Below, in pieces: positions 1-11,023 of a DNA stretch of 64,000 bases (positions are counted from its first letter, which is position 1; the number at the start of each line of letters is the position of its first letter). This DNA is from Chamaelirium japonicum (lineage: Eukaryota; Streptophyta; Magnoliopsida; Liliales; Melanthiaceae): contig OX393549.1 in assembly GCA_947650365.1 (NCBI GenBank), positions 83,993,362 through 84,057,361 of the forward strand. The letters run 5' to 3'. Both the position numbers and the translations under genes were made by a program. A model generated the notes under the pieces. That model did not search any database. It saw only the letters and a program-made list of their open reading frames with translations, and had not been told where the DNA came from.

Positions 1-84
1 ATCATCAAATTCTAAATCTTCTAGAGAGGGTAAACAAGCGATAGGTGCAACAACGATGCTACACCTCAGGTTTAGGCTCCCTGC

Positions 85-85
<1 letters not shown>
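1..85. repeat. Foldback element, family H, right end only
   Basis: This stretch matches the right end of the complete family H element at 45306-45702, including the shared run around GGTAAACAAGCGA and the terminal CTCCCTGCCC. It abuts a (TA)n array, as the other foldback elements here do. The left part lies outside the window. Non-coding and non-autonomous. Confidence 0.7.

Positions 86-147
<62 letters not shown>
86..147. repeat. (TA)n microsatellite
   Basis: Uninterrupted TA dinucleotide array of about 62 bp. It separates the family H fragment from the F-type arm that precedes the MULE. Confidence 0.97.
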
Positions 148-149
<2 letters not shown>

Positions 150-182
150 AATGCTATGCTGCGGCGTGGTAATAGATGCGGC
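148..182. repeat. Left arm of an F-type foldback element
   Basis: GGAATGCTATGCTGCGGCGTG is inverted at 7252-7272, outside the other end of the MULE, and resembles the end of family F at 44632. I infer that the MULE inserted into an F-type element that itself lay in (TA)n. The two arms are unequal (35 versus ~126 bp), so the original element cannot be rebuilt exactly. Confidence 0.5.
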
Positions 183-975
183 GATTTCTGAGAGCTTTCT
201 CTCTCTCTCTCTCTTTCAGATCTGAGGTCTCTCTCTCTCTCTCTCTCACCGAGCTCAGATCCCTCTCGCTGCCGAGCTCAGATTCCTCTCGCCGAGATCC
301 CGGAGAGGGAAAAGAGATCGCACTCTCTCTCTCTTTCTTTCTCTCAGATCTGAGGTCTCTCTCTCTCTCTCTCACCGAGCTCAGATCCCTCTCGCCGCCG
401 AGCTCAGATCCCTCTCGCCGGAGCTCAGATACCTCTCGCTGGAGCTCAGATCCCTCTCGCCGCCAAGCTCAGATCCCTCTCGCCGCCGAGCTCAGATCCC
501 TCTTGTCGCCCTCTCTCTCTCTCTCTCTCAGATCTGAGGTCTCTCTCTCACCGAGCACGTATCCTACTCTTCTCTTGCATGCGCCCCTCCACCGTCTCTC
601 GCAGCGGGTAAGCGAGCTCCTCCTCTCTATCCTTATCCGTGTCTGCTGTTCTGTTCTTGATGCGGGCATCGAGTTTTGCCCGTTTAATTTCGTTTCGTTT
701 CGTTTTTAGATTTTTTTTTTCTGAACTTTTTCGTTTGAGTTTTGCAGCTGTTCTGATATCTGCATTAGGGTTTTTGAAGATGGGTTTGTATGTTGGAAGT
801 TCTTTTTATATTGGGGGTGAAATCTGTGATTGTATTCAGTGTTTGATTGTTTTCTTCTTCTTTTTTGGGTGGGGTGGGGGGTGGGGTTTAAAGGGTTTTG
901 CTTGTGTTGCTAGAAAACTGACATCTTTGTTCGGTTAATTACTGTGCTTATGGACTGTGTGATGGATGAGGGACA
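183..975. repeat. MULE left terminal inverted repeat
   Basis: Inverted copy of 6345-7146. Similarity runs from the CT-rich outer part through the stretch around TTCTAGCAACACAAGC (opposite strand) and stops just after GGACTGTGTGATGGATGAG. In MuDR-type elements the TIRs hold the promoters. Here the TIR has a CT-rich tract followed by T-rich sequence, as plant promoter/5'-UTR regions often do, and lies upstream of the transposase. Both TIRs encode similar 99-residue frames (639-938 plus, 6384-6683 minus). I treat those as conserved TIR sequence, not genes. Confidence 0.85.
200..570. repeat. CT-rich tract and GAGCTCAGATCCCTCTCGCCG minisatellite in left TIR
   Basis: (CT)n blocks alternate with six or more degenerate ~22-bp units built on GAGCTCAGATCCCTCTCG and with the palindromic word CAGATCTGAGGTCT. 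The right TIR carries the inverted equivalent at about 6775-7130, with a different number of units and a longer (GA)n run. The arrays have therefore changed size independently since the TIRs were identical. Confidence 0.85.
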
Positions 976-1448
976 CAGAAGTATAGTTTGATTTTTTGAG
1001 GTTGGGATTTGGTTTATTAAATTTTCAAAATTCAAACTTTATGAGATGACTTATAGAAATTTGATCAACAAAATGTGGCTAAGATGCTTTAGAAACCTGA
1101 TGCTTTTAATTTCCAAACTAAAAATATTAATTTTTTTCTATAAATATGTGGGAATCAAAACTTATTTACATACATTTATTATGATAGAATTAGCACATGA
1201 AAATGTCTCTTCACTTTTAAACAAGAACAAAATACCTTCTTATTTAAAGTAATAAGTCGAAAAAGTCTCAATTTTCTTCCAAATCACATTTATATTTAAT
1301 TTTTATCATAATATTTAACTCTATATTTAACCTCATACTTAGTATTACGCTTTATTAGTTATTATATACGAATTCTATCAATTTAACACTTTGCTCAAAT
1401 ATTTAGATTTCGATGGAGTAAGGCGAAGCCTCTCTGAATATTAAAGAC
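976..1448 (+). other. AT-rich leader between left TIR and transposase
   Basis: About 470 bp of AT-rich sequence with no recognisable domain. The 68-residue frame at 1046-1252 has no familiar motif. By position this is probably leader or first-intron sequence of the transposase gene. Confidence 0.4.
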
Positions 1449-3286
1449 ATGGAAGATTCTGAAATGTATATACCACAGACTAACGAAGAATTGAAACCAA
1501 AAATAGAGATGATATTTGACTCAATAGAAGAAGGAAAAGATTTTTATACAAAATATGCAAGGGACGGAGGGTTTGGCATACGTAACTCGTCTACGGGATA
1601 TCATTCAAAAACAAAAGAGTTACAATCTAAGGTTATTGTATGCGCTAAGGAGGGAACTCCCAATATAAGGCCAAGGCCTTTGGATGTTGAAGTTAGACGG
1701 AGAAGAAATGTTGTAAGAGCGGGTTGTAAATCATATATTCGGTTTACCAAAAATTCAGAAGGAAAATGGTCTGTCACAAAGTTTACGGAAGGGCACAACC
1801 ATCCTCTTGCAACACCAAGTAAAACTCATTTGTTTCCATCGCATCGTCAAATTACCCCAACAAAGAAGGTATTGTTTAAATAAGCAAGAACAACAAATAT
1901 AGGCATTTCAAAAACTATCTCACTTTTGGGAATTCAATCTGTTGGGTACGAGAACATTGGTTGCATAGAAAAAGATATCAGAAATTTGAATCAGAAGGAA
2001 AAACATGCTGAAAAGGAATATGATGCGTATAATTTATTGGAGCATTTTAAAACTCAGCAGGAAAGTAATCTAGTTTTTTTTATGCTTTCGAATCTGATGA
2101 TGAGGACAGATTAACACACTGCTTTTGGACTGATGGTAGGGCAAGAAAAGCATACCACTATTTTGGGGATGTTGTTGTATTCGATACAACATATGAAACA
2201 AATCAGTACTCAATGATATTTGTACCTTTTTCTGGAATTAATCACCATGGTCAGTCAACAGTTTTTGGTGCTGGATTTTAAAATGATGAAAAAACAGAGT
2301 CATTTGTTTGGTTGTTTCAGAAGTTTCTAGAAGCCATGAGTAATAAAGAGCCCGAAGTCATCATCACTGATCAGGATCCGACAATGGCAGTTGCTATTCG
2401 GATAGTACTCGCACGAGCACATCATCGATTCTGCATGTGGCATATCATGAGTAAGGTTTCTGAAAAATTAGGTGCAACAGCATATGATAATAATTTTATC
2501 AATCCTTTTAAACATTGCATTTGGAACTCAGAGACTCCTAATAATTATGAGGCAAAATGGAAAGATTTGATTGAAAACAATGCAATGCAAGGTAACAAGT
2601 GGTTGACATCGTTATACGAAATTCGTGCTAAATGGATACCTACATACTCTATGAATATTTTTACAGCAGGATGCAGGACAACACAGCGTAGTGAAAGTAT
2701 GAACTTATTTTTTTCCAACTATGTGAGGAAGAAAAACACATTAGTTGAATTTTATACCAATTTTCAAATGGCAGTAAAGAGAATGAAGCATCGTGAGTTA
2801 GAAGCCGACCATAGTTCTATTAATAGTAAGCCACAGATGAAAACAACGTTTGCAATGGAAAAACAAATGACAACTATTTATACACGGGGCATATTTAACA
2901 TATTTCATGATGAACTGGTCGAAAGCATGCAATACGGTGCAAGTCCAACAAATATGGATGATTGTTCTATTACCTATACGGTAAAGAAAAAAAGAGAATT
3001 AAAATTGAAAATCGTGAAATATACGAAAGAAAATAATGAAGCAAGTTGTAGCTGCAAAATGTTTGTGACTGAAGGGGTTCCATGCAGACATCTATTACTC
3101 GTCCTGAGATTGCAATTTGTCACCTCTTTACCGTATCATTATATATTGAATAGGTGGACTATAAATGTACTAGCTAATCCTGTATTTGATGTTGCCGGTG
3201 TCAAACTTCGTGGAAGTCATAATACAGCATCATATACATCTACAGATGAATGGTCTCAAATCCTGCAAAAGTGCATCCTGAAATAG
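1449..3286 (+). pseudogene. FAR1/FHY3-like MULE transposase, broken
   Basis: The transposase moves the element by binding its TIRs and cutting DNA with a DDE active site. Domains in order: an N-terminal FAR1 DNA-binding region (1449-1883, FYTKYARDGGFGIRNSS, conserved Cys, and C-terminal GHNHPL); the catalytic core with FDTTY near 2180 and ITDQDPTMA near 2358, followed by CMWH; and a SWIM zinc motif near 3045 (CSCK followed by CRH). The start is the first ATG before the FAR1 domain. Lesions: an in-frame TAA at 1881-1883, a one-base frameshift in the T-run near 2080, and TAA at 2279-2281. Codons on either side still match the family well, so inactivation looks fairly recent. It can no longer make full-length transposase. 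FAR1/FHY3 light-signalling factors descend from such transposases, but the TIRs argue that this is a transposon gene. Confidence 0.88.
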
Positions 3287-3646
3287 GTCTGCTGCTTGTG
3301 CTGCTTTTCTGAGCACCAAGCTTCTCTTTATCTTCAATTCACGACATATTGGTCTCGAGTAGAGCTCTTCCTCGATCATATTTTTGTGAAAATAGGCATT
3401 TTTGGCACAGAATTGTTACAATTTGAATTACCTTTACATTTATTTTTTACCTTCTTTATTGCATGAGATACCACAAATATGTCTTGCTCCGTTTTTGTAT
3501 TTAACATCATACCTTGACACATCCCCAGTGCATGATGCATGAACTGAACATAAACCTGCAATTGTAATTATCAAGGTGTATTACACGGAATTCATCATGT
3601 TCTGCGCCTTATATTTTTTCTGTGTACAAATTTCATTCTCATCCAG

Positions 3647-3758
3647 AACATGCTCCAGACTGGCCTGATTGTTAGTGGATGGGACAAGTATGAAGGTGGT
3701 CAAATTTATTCGGTGCCCCTTGGAGGGACAATTTTGAGGCAGCCTTTTGCAATTGGAG
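3647..3758 (+). pseudogene. Captured exon of 20S proteasome subunit beta-1 (PBA1-like)
   Basis: Reads [18 protein letters not shown] and then [18 protein letters not shown], which I recognise as the plant 20S proteasome beta-1 (PBA1) segment after the catalytic region. It is bounded by an acceptor-like CATCCAG on the left and a donor GGAG/GTATAA on the right, so it was copied from genomic DNA with its introns. No neighbouring proteasome exon is visible, so it cannot encode a subunit. A host exon inside MULE TIRs is the Pack-MULE (transduplication) arrangement. The reading frame is intact across the exon. Confidence 0.82.
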
Positions 3759-4382
3759 GTATAACATTGGACTTCAAGTTCATGCTATATTTTGCTTGAC
3801 ATCATTCAATGCATCATTTGTTTACATTTTTATCGGTCTTTCTATTCATATAAGCAAAAATGGAGTGAGCAAATATCGAAAATGGAGTGAGCAAATATCG
3901 AAGTGAGGATGCAAAAATGGAGTGAGCAAATATCGAAATGTTCTAACCCAAAGAAAATAACATCTCAATTGAAAGAAAAAATTGATTTTTTTTTTTTTGC
4001 TTTGAATTGCTTATCAAATATTATAGAAAATGCCCTTCCTTATTGCTGAAATGCCAGGATCTCCTGTAGAGTTGCTTGTGTAAATGTGGGCAAGGGCAAT
4101 GATCCATAGGCCTATTTGTGTAGATTTTGGGACTTTTCTTCTCTTGAAGACGGCTAAGACACATGTGTGAACTGAATATAATCCTGTTTAATTCTTCCGT
4201 AAAACTGAATCAAAGGGTTCAGTAGGTGAGGGCTTGATTTAGTTGAATCGGATCTGATTCGGCCTCATTTGACTCCAATTAATCCAGGCTCCAGCCGAAC
4301 AGGATCTGCACCAAATCGATCGAACTGAATATAAACATCATATACACACAGCAGACCCTGAAACTTTTGGCCTGTGGCAATT
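3759..4382 (+). other. Intron-like sequence after captured exon, with a short tandem repeat
   Basis: T-rich non-coding sequence, consistent with captured intron or filler. At about 3854-3937 the unit AAAATGGAGTGAGCAAATATCG occurs three times, the last two separated by GAAGTGAGGATGC. A poly-T run lies near 3988. No coding signal seen. Confidence 0.6.
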
Positions 4383-4724
4383 AAGCACATGCATGAGTTC
4401 AATGGGAAAGCAAGATCAGTTTTATTTTCGCGTGCTGAAGAGATCCAAAATGACATGAAGTTTTCTGTTTTCATGCAGCAGGATAAGGTGGTGGTGACGA
4501 AGAAGAGGCCTCAGACCTTGGATTCGCTGTTTGCCGGCATGAAAGAATAGAGGATGAGGGTGATTTCCCAGAAGCAGAAGCCGCGTGGTCTTGTCTCTCA
4601 GAGTGATGCACCAAGGCACCGCACCCAGCAGCAGCAGAGGGGGAGTTGGGGTAGAGGTGTAGGTGTAGGTGTAGCTGGCGCTGGCAGTGGTTCTGGCCGT
4701 CGATTCGGCAACTTTGCGAGATAG
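4383..4724 (+). pseudogene. Second captured host-gene fragment (C-terminal exon, unidentified)
   Basis: An open frame reads from HMHEFNGKARSVLFSRAEE through KKRPQTLDSLFAGMKE, then an in-frame TAG at 4548-4550, then a Gln/Gly/Arg-rich tail ending GRRFGNFAR and TAG at 4722-4724. The RPQTLDSLFAxMKE pattern with a low-complexity basic end looks like the last exon of a plant nuclear or RNA-associated protein, but I cannot name it. The internal stop sits where KEQRMR would be natural, so it may be CAG to TAG. No upstream exon is present. I infer a second transduplicated fragment. Confidence 0.5.
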
Positions 4725-5570
4725 AATGCCAACTGTCGTAATGCCCCACATGTTTTTCAACTGTTCTAGGTGTTTTAGTGAACTCCCCCCCCCCCCCCCC
4801 CCCAGATTACGGGTGCTACTGGAGCCTGGCTATTTGCAGTTCTGATCTTCCGGCCACTTCAGCCATTTGTTAGCTGCTTTTTGGTTATATGTACAAGCTC
4901 TCTTTCAAATATTAGCTAGTTGCTAGTAATGATGACCTGATGGTTGAATTCTTTCACATTGCTCCCCAAGATCTGTTTTGAATGGGATTGACCTGATTAG
5001 CACCAGAATCCAGAAGGCAGGAGTGTTTTTTTTTTGTTCTTTTTTCTTCATGGGGTTTTTGCATATAACCCACTAACAAATATTGATATTTCAGACAACC
5101 TCCTTAACTTTTAAGTTTTATAAATAACTCCCTAGTATGTTCTGATGTTTACTAAAAGATATATGTTGTGACCTTTTTGCCATCGAGTTAAATGAATAAA
5201 ACTTCAAAAATGATGAGCAAATATTAAAGGATATGATGCTTTTGAAGGGCAAATATCTAAGGGTTCTTGCAGAAATATGATGTTTTTGAAGAGCCAAAGC
5301 CTTCCAGCTAATCTGGTCCCCTCTCTATCGATCAGGTGTCTAGCAAGCTACTATTGATTGAAACCATATGATATATTTGAAGGGCCTTGCCAATATTGAT
5401 TGCAACCTCCCCTTGCTTGCCCGTTTTGGGGTGAGTGTGATGCACCGGTTGAGTATGGATGTAATGGACGGCTATAACTTGTGGTAAATACGATGACAGA
5501 TTAACGGCGGCAGACGATTTGATTACCAAAGCCGGTTACAAAAAAGCCAGGTTACTAGGTCAAATGTTTT
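4725..5570. other. Non-coding MULE interior
   Basis: Contains a run of 19 C at 4785-4803, a 10-T run near 5025, and AT-rich sequence with fragments resembling old MITE debris (5060-5290). No supported coding region; the 65-residue minus frame at 5332-5529 has no recognisable motif. Confidence 0.55.
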
Positions 5571-6000
5571 TTATAGTTTAAATAAAACATAAATAAACAA
5601 CACAATCAGTACAAATATTATTTTTTTCTGTCGATTCTCTAGAATATTAATCCTTTTCTCCAGCTGCTCTACCATTATCATCAATTCGTGCTTCACTTCA
5701 CCACTTGATAACTCACGATCATCACTCCATTCGAAGAAACCGCAACCTCTATCATGAGGGCCCTGCCAAAAACATTATTATTATGGTCCTAAGAGTTCAA
5801 ATTGATTAAACAAAATATGATAATGTATTAATCCATTATGAGATTACTAAACATACCTTATTAGTTGGACAAATGAAAAATCGTCTCCCTCTACTATGTT
5901 CTTTTGATGATGTAAGTTCCTTACATTCACCCATTCCACATGGGCAATGTCTAATCCTTCTTTGATAACCAGACGAATAACTCTTGCTACTAACACTCAT
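5571..6000 (-). CDS. GRF-type zinc-finger protein with C-terminal membrane anchor
   Basis: Two exons on the minus strand: 6000-5857 and 5762-5571, joined across a 94-bp intron (GTATGT to TTTTGGCAG, phase 0), giving about 111 residues. The N-terminus is Ser-rich (MSVSSKSYSS). Next comes a GRF zinc finger: CPCGMGEC, then GRRFFICPTNK in exon 1, then GCGFFEW at the start of exon 2. A short coiled-coil-like stretch (VEQLEKRINILENR) follows, then a hydrophobic end (IIFVLIVLFIYVLF) typical of a tail anchor. An in-frame ATG at 6027 would add nine residues; I prefer 6000 because it matches the Ser-rich starts of similar plant proteins. The function of these small plant GRF proteins is poorly known; the finger probably binds nucleic acid. 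No stop or frameshift is seen, unlike the neighbouring transposase. By position it could be driven by the right TIR. Confidence 0.78.
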
Positions 6001-6344
6001 CCTATTAAATTCACCAAGTGATACCATTAGTTTGACAAAACGATTATACACATTACGCAAGGATGCACGGTAAAAGAAAGTAAAACGAAGGTAGAGATTT
6101 TTGAGTAAAAAAAAAAGGTTTAAAACTAGATCGTTGAGTTAAAAAAAAAAGGTTTAAAGCTAGAGATTTGTGGTTAGTGTGTAACCTGCTGCGATTTGGG
6201 GTTTCTCCGATCTGGGTGTTGAAATCTCATACTTAGTATATAATAACTTGTTCTGCTTGGTAAATCAATCTGTGTGTAACCTCATACTTAGTATATACGA
6301 AGCACAGATTTAGTGTGTAACCTCATACGAAGCATAGATTTAGT
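6001..6344 (-). promoter_or_regulatory. Region between the GRF gene and the right TIR (probable leader)
   Basis: AT-rich, with two poly-A runs (about 6110 and 6140) and three copies of TAGTGTGTAACCTCATA/C (6171-6350). It lies between the right TIR and the minus-strand GRF gene, so it should hold that gene's leader and possibly an untranslated exon. No firm promoter motif identified. Confidence 0.4.
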
Positions 6345-7038
6345 GTGTAACCTCATCCATCACACAGTCCATAAGTACAGTAATTAACCGAACAAAGATG
6401 TCAGTTTTCTAGCAACACAAGCAAAACCCTTTAAACCCCACCCCCCACCCCACCCAAAAAAGAATAAGAAAACAATCAAACACTGAATACAATCACAGAT
6501 TTCACCCCCAATATAAAAAGACCTTTCAATATACAAACCCATCTTCAAAAACCCTAATGCAGATATCAGAACAGCTGTAAAACTCAAACGAAAAAGTTCA
6601 GAAAAAAAAAATCTGAAAACGAAACGAAACGAAATTAAACGGGCAAACCTCGATGCCCGCATCAAGAACAGAACAGCAGACACAGATAAGGATAGAGAGG
6701 AGGAGCTCGCTTACCCGCTGCGAGAGACGGCGGAGGGGCGCAAGAGAAGAGTAGGATACGTGCTCGGTGAGAGAGAGACCTCAGATCTGAGAGAGAGAGA
6801 GAGGGCGGCGAGAGGGATCTGAGCTCTGACGAGAGGGATCTGAGCTCCAGCGAGAGGGATCTGAGCTCCGGCGAGAGGGATCTGAGCTCGGCGGCGAGAG
6901 GGATCTGAGCTCGGTGTGAGAGAGAGAGAGACCTCAGATCTAAGAGAAAGAGAGAGAGAGAGAGAGTGCGGTCTCTTTTCCCTCTCCGGGCTCTCGGCGA
7001 GAGGAATCTGAACTCGGCGGCGAGAGGGATCTGAGCTC

Positions 7039-7107
<69 letters not shown>

Positions 7108-7146
7108 CCTCAGATCTGAGAGAGAGAGAGCGCGCGTTCAGAAATC
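6345..7146. repeat. MULE right terminal inverted repeat
   Basis: Inverted copy of 183-975. Includes the (GA)n block 7041-7102 and the AGATCTGAG/GAGCTC-rich minisatellite. In MuDR-like elements this TIR would drive the minus-strand gene. Confidence 0.85.
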
Positions 7147-7286
7147 ACAGATTTGTACGGGTTTTCTTTTTATAATCCGCACCGATCTTGGACCGTTCGA
7201 TCAAAACCAATGAGACGGTCCAAACGCCACACCGCATCTATTATCACGCCGCACGCCGCAGCATATCATTCCTCTCTCTCTCTCTC

Positions 7287-7290
<4 letters not shown>
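7147..7290. repeat. Right arm of F-type foldback element plus (CT)n
   Basis: CACGCCGCAGCATATCATTCC mirrors the left arm at 148-168. The arm runs about 126 bp inward and contains GACCGTTCGATC-type sequence shared with families B and F. It is followed by (CT)n at 7272-7289 and then the (TA)n array. Confidence 0.55.

Positions 7291-7372
<82 letters not shown>
7291..7372. repeat. (TA)n microsatellite
   Basis: Pure TA array of 82 bp between the MULE/F-type arm and foldback element A1. Confidence 0.97.
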
Positions 7373-8001
<629 letters not shown>

Positions 8002-11000
8002 TGTCACGTCCCAGAAATCTGAAACCGACTCCTGGGGTGTGAATTGAGAAAAACCAAGGGTTTTAGGGTGTTGTCAACTGTCTACTCCAATTTGGGTTTC
8101 TCACAGGGCTTCTACTCTCTCAAGGAATATTTTAAAAATTACTTTTTACGAAAATATTTTTATTTTGAAAGAAAATATAGAGATACCGTTTCATCGCCAG
8201 AGAGATGAATACACTCGACCCTCAACCGGGCTATCCTATCAGCATGTGCGGCCTGCTAGTGCCCCACATGCTGACAGAAGTCCCTCTGAAGGGAGCACGA
8301 GACTCAAGCCTCTAACGGCGAGCCGAGTAGCCTCGCCCGCTTTCTAGCACTCGGGCACTGATTCACATGTCCTATCTAATGGGCTTGTCAATTTGGTAAC
8401 TTTAAGATTTATATTTTATTGTGAGCTATCCTAGGCTTGGGGCCTTGAGGAGAGGCCTACCCAAAGAGAACACAGTTGTATCATTGCCACTAACAACATA
8501 CACTAAGCCAAACCTAGTTCGATTACAATGCCATAAAGAAACAGTACTGCTATACGACATACTGCAATCTAAAACTCCACCGCCGTCCTAACTCCGCCGC
8601 TGACCTCGTGCTACGGCTACCCCTGAGTCTCCGAACCTGCAGAGGAGCCTACTCGTGGGAATGAGTAGCCCCCAAAATGAATTAGGAGATTAGCCAAATA
8701 AATGGCTAGTGACAAGCTAACTGCCTAGGTAATTAATGACGCCATCATTTTATAAATAATTTACTGATTATCCTAATTGTCCCACTACGTTTTCAATCAC
8801 GTCCTAAGTGTCCATGCATTTTCTACATTTGCATACAATTCCTACTATCACTAGGTTATCGAGAGTACCATTTTACAATTAATAAAATTAAACACACTCA
8901 ATGTGAACCCCGGATATTTTATTCATCCTGCCCCCGGTTGGGCATTACTATAGGGCCTTTTATTTCGATGTAGAAGACTAACTCTCTCGCCGTGCATACT
9001 CCGACACCATGTGCAAAATCATCCATATGATCATAAGGGGTTTCCCGTCTTTCACGGTGGAGCTCTTCCGCCCAACTTGCTTTCCTTGGGGGATTCAACT
9101 ACCCCGGGACAGGATTGTTAGGCCAATCCCTCTTCGAGGTCACCACCTATTGGCTTTACCACAATCCCTGCCCGTGACCCCCTAGCCTACTGATATTCGG
9201 CTGTGCGCGTAGGGTGGTTTCGATATTTTACCCCGGGATTCGCACCGCGCTCACAACCCGTGCATCATAATAACTATAAACTTTACTCTCACCCGTATTC
9301 CCGTGTGCCTGGGTCTCCACACTCCATCTAGGAGGGTGAGCCCGATAATTATTATTTAATTATAAATTTCTAGGCTTAAGGGAATTCCTACTTACGGTGT
9401 CCAAGCAATCATAAAATTTATTATTTAATTATATTATTAAGCATGCATCGCCGGACTCGCGACTCCGCATGCAAGGTGGGGTCCACTCGACCATATGCGA
9501 TGATATCCGGCGGGACCCGCATGCAGCGTTATGGACACCTACCCTTAATTTCTATAACATCATAGTTAATTATCTAAACAACGTGCAGTGTCACCTAGAA
9601 GGTGTGCTCAGGCTGATGCTACTAGGCATCCTCCGCTCCGTCTCCGACTTGATCCACGCGTCGACTAACTACCAAATATACCAGCGACCTATGGTCATTA
9701 TGTGCTACCAAAATATCGCTGGCTTAGGTCCTGATTGGCCGAGTTGAGAATTTGTGCGTCATCGAATATTGGTCTACTGGCACGCAAACCGATGCGCCAA
9801 AGATAGTGTCATCGGATATCAGTCTACTGGTACGTAACTCGATATGCCAAAGGTAGCATCATCAGACACCGGTCTACTGGCACGCAAACTGATGCTCCAA
9901 GGGCATCGTCCCGGTTAGTCGATATTATCAATGCTAGAAGTCTTTTTAGGGTTCAATGGTGCTATTCTGACAAAACGGTCGTAACCGCATTGGTCGATGG
10001 AAAAATCGCTAAAGCCGATCACGGTCGGGCTTAGGTGTTGAAGGTCGGTCTCGTGCGTAAAAGGCTATGCGAGGTGGTTTGGCCCGCATCGGTATCATCA
10101 ACTTGATACGAGCGTGACTCGAGGAGATCGGGCCCGCTAACCACAAGTGTGGGCCCAAAGTGCTTGATCTATATTGTGGGGAGGTCGAGGTTGGTGTGCC
10201 AAGCCACAACTTGGCGTGAGATCATCGGGGCTACCTGCCGCCGGTCCATCTGTTGTCAAGCAACCGGCAATGATCGTGCAAGAGAAAGGTTGTGATTTAG
10301 CTCGGTCGGCGTGATGGTGGTTGGGTGCGAGATGATGTCGAGCCAAGGGTAATCGGGTGCACTATCCATTGCTCGGCCGCCAACGGGGGTCGTCGGCAAC
10401 CTCGACAACGAAAACAACCGGGGCAGCGCCTAGCTAGTCGGGCTGGTCGGATGGGGGTTTGACTTGGCTTGGTCAGCCTTGCCGATCGTATTGTCGCCGG
10501 TCACTTGGCCGGCAGTCATGACTGCAACCATAGCAAAGGCCATAAGCAAACATGGCCGTATCAAGGTCGATAGGTTCCACAAGAAAAATACCGCCGGTAC
10601 CGGGTCGGCTTCGCCGGCTGCACAGACACCGGCCACATGGTCGATAGTCGTGCAAATGACCATAGGGGAGGGGTCTCGGCAGTTGCACAGTCGCCGGCCA
10701 CCGGGCCGACGACCATGGCCATGGCAAGAGGCGAACGGGGTGGGTGGCTGTGGTCGGTCAACCCACAACACACACACACAAAAGAAAAAAAAAAGAAGGA
10801 GGGAAGGAGGTCTGACTTGGGGGCTCCTCCCTTCAAGCTCCGGCCGGCGGCTCTCCTCCGGCGCCGGCGCGGGCGCGCTCCGGCTGCCGCACGCCACACA
10901 CACAACAAGAGGGAGAGGAGAGAGAGAGAGATCGGAGGGGAAATGAGGCTCGGAGAAGGGGGTAAGGGAGATCGGATAGGGTAAGGGGGAGGGGGGAGGG

Positions 11001-11023
11001 TGAGGGATTTTTAAAGGGAGGGG
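8002..11023 (-). repeat. Tekay-1 3' LTR, distal part
   Basis: Matches 26103-29215 of the 5' LTR over its length. The outer end is TGTCACGTCCC (plus strand), against TGTCACGCCCC in the partner. Contains a roughly threefold ~50-bp tandem repeat at 9757-9925 (core GTCTACTGGCACGCAAAC). Compared with the 5' LTR it lacks about 75 bp between two GTGGTT words (at 9214). Apparent frames in 10430-11041 are LTR sequence, not genes. Confidence 0.9.

Larger units (their letters stand above)
183..7146. mobile_element. Mutator-like element (MULE) with long TIRs
   Basis: The ends GATTTCTGA and TCAGAAATC are the outer edges of ~800-bp terminal inverted repeats (183-975 and 6345-7146). Inside are a FAR1-like MULE transposase on the plus strand (1449-3286, broken), two captured host-gene fragments (3647-3758 and 4383-4724), and a convergent minus-strand gene for a GRF zinc-finger protein (5571-6000). 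Long TIRs with a transposase gene facing a second gene resemble the layout of maize MuDR. No convincing 9-bp target duplication is visible at these edges (TAGATGCGG against CAGATTTGT), so the exact termini remain uncertain by a few bases. Confidence 0.8.

Noticed and set aside
639-938. 99-residue frame conserved in inverted orientation at 6384-6683
   Set aside because: Conservation is explained by the TIR; composition is low-complexity Phe/Gly and no motif is seen.
3647-3758. A real proteasome subunit gene
   Set aside because: Only one exon is present and it lies within MULE inverted repeats.
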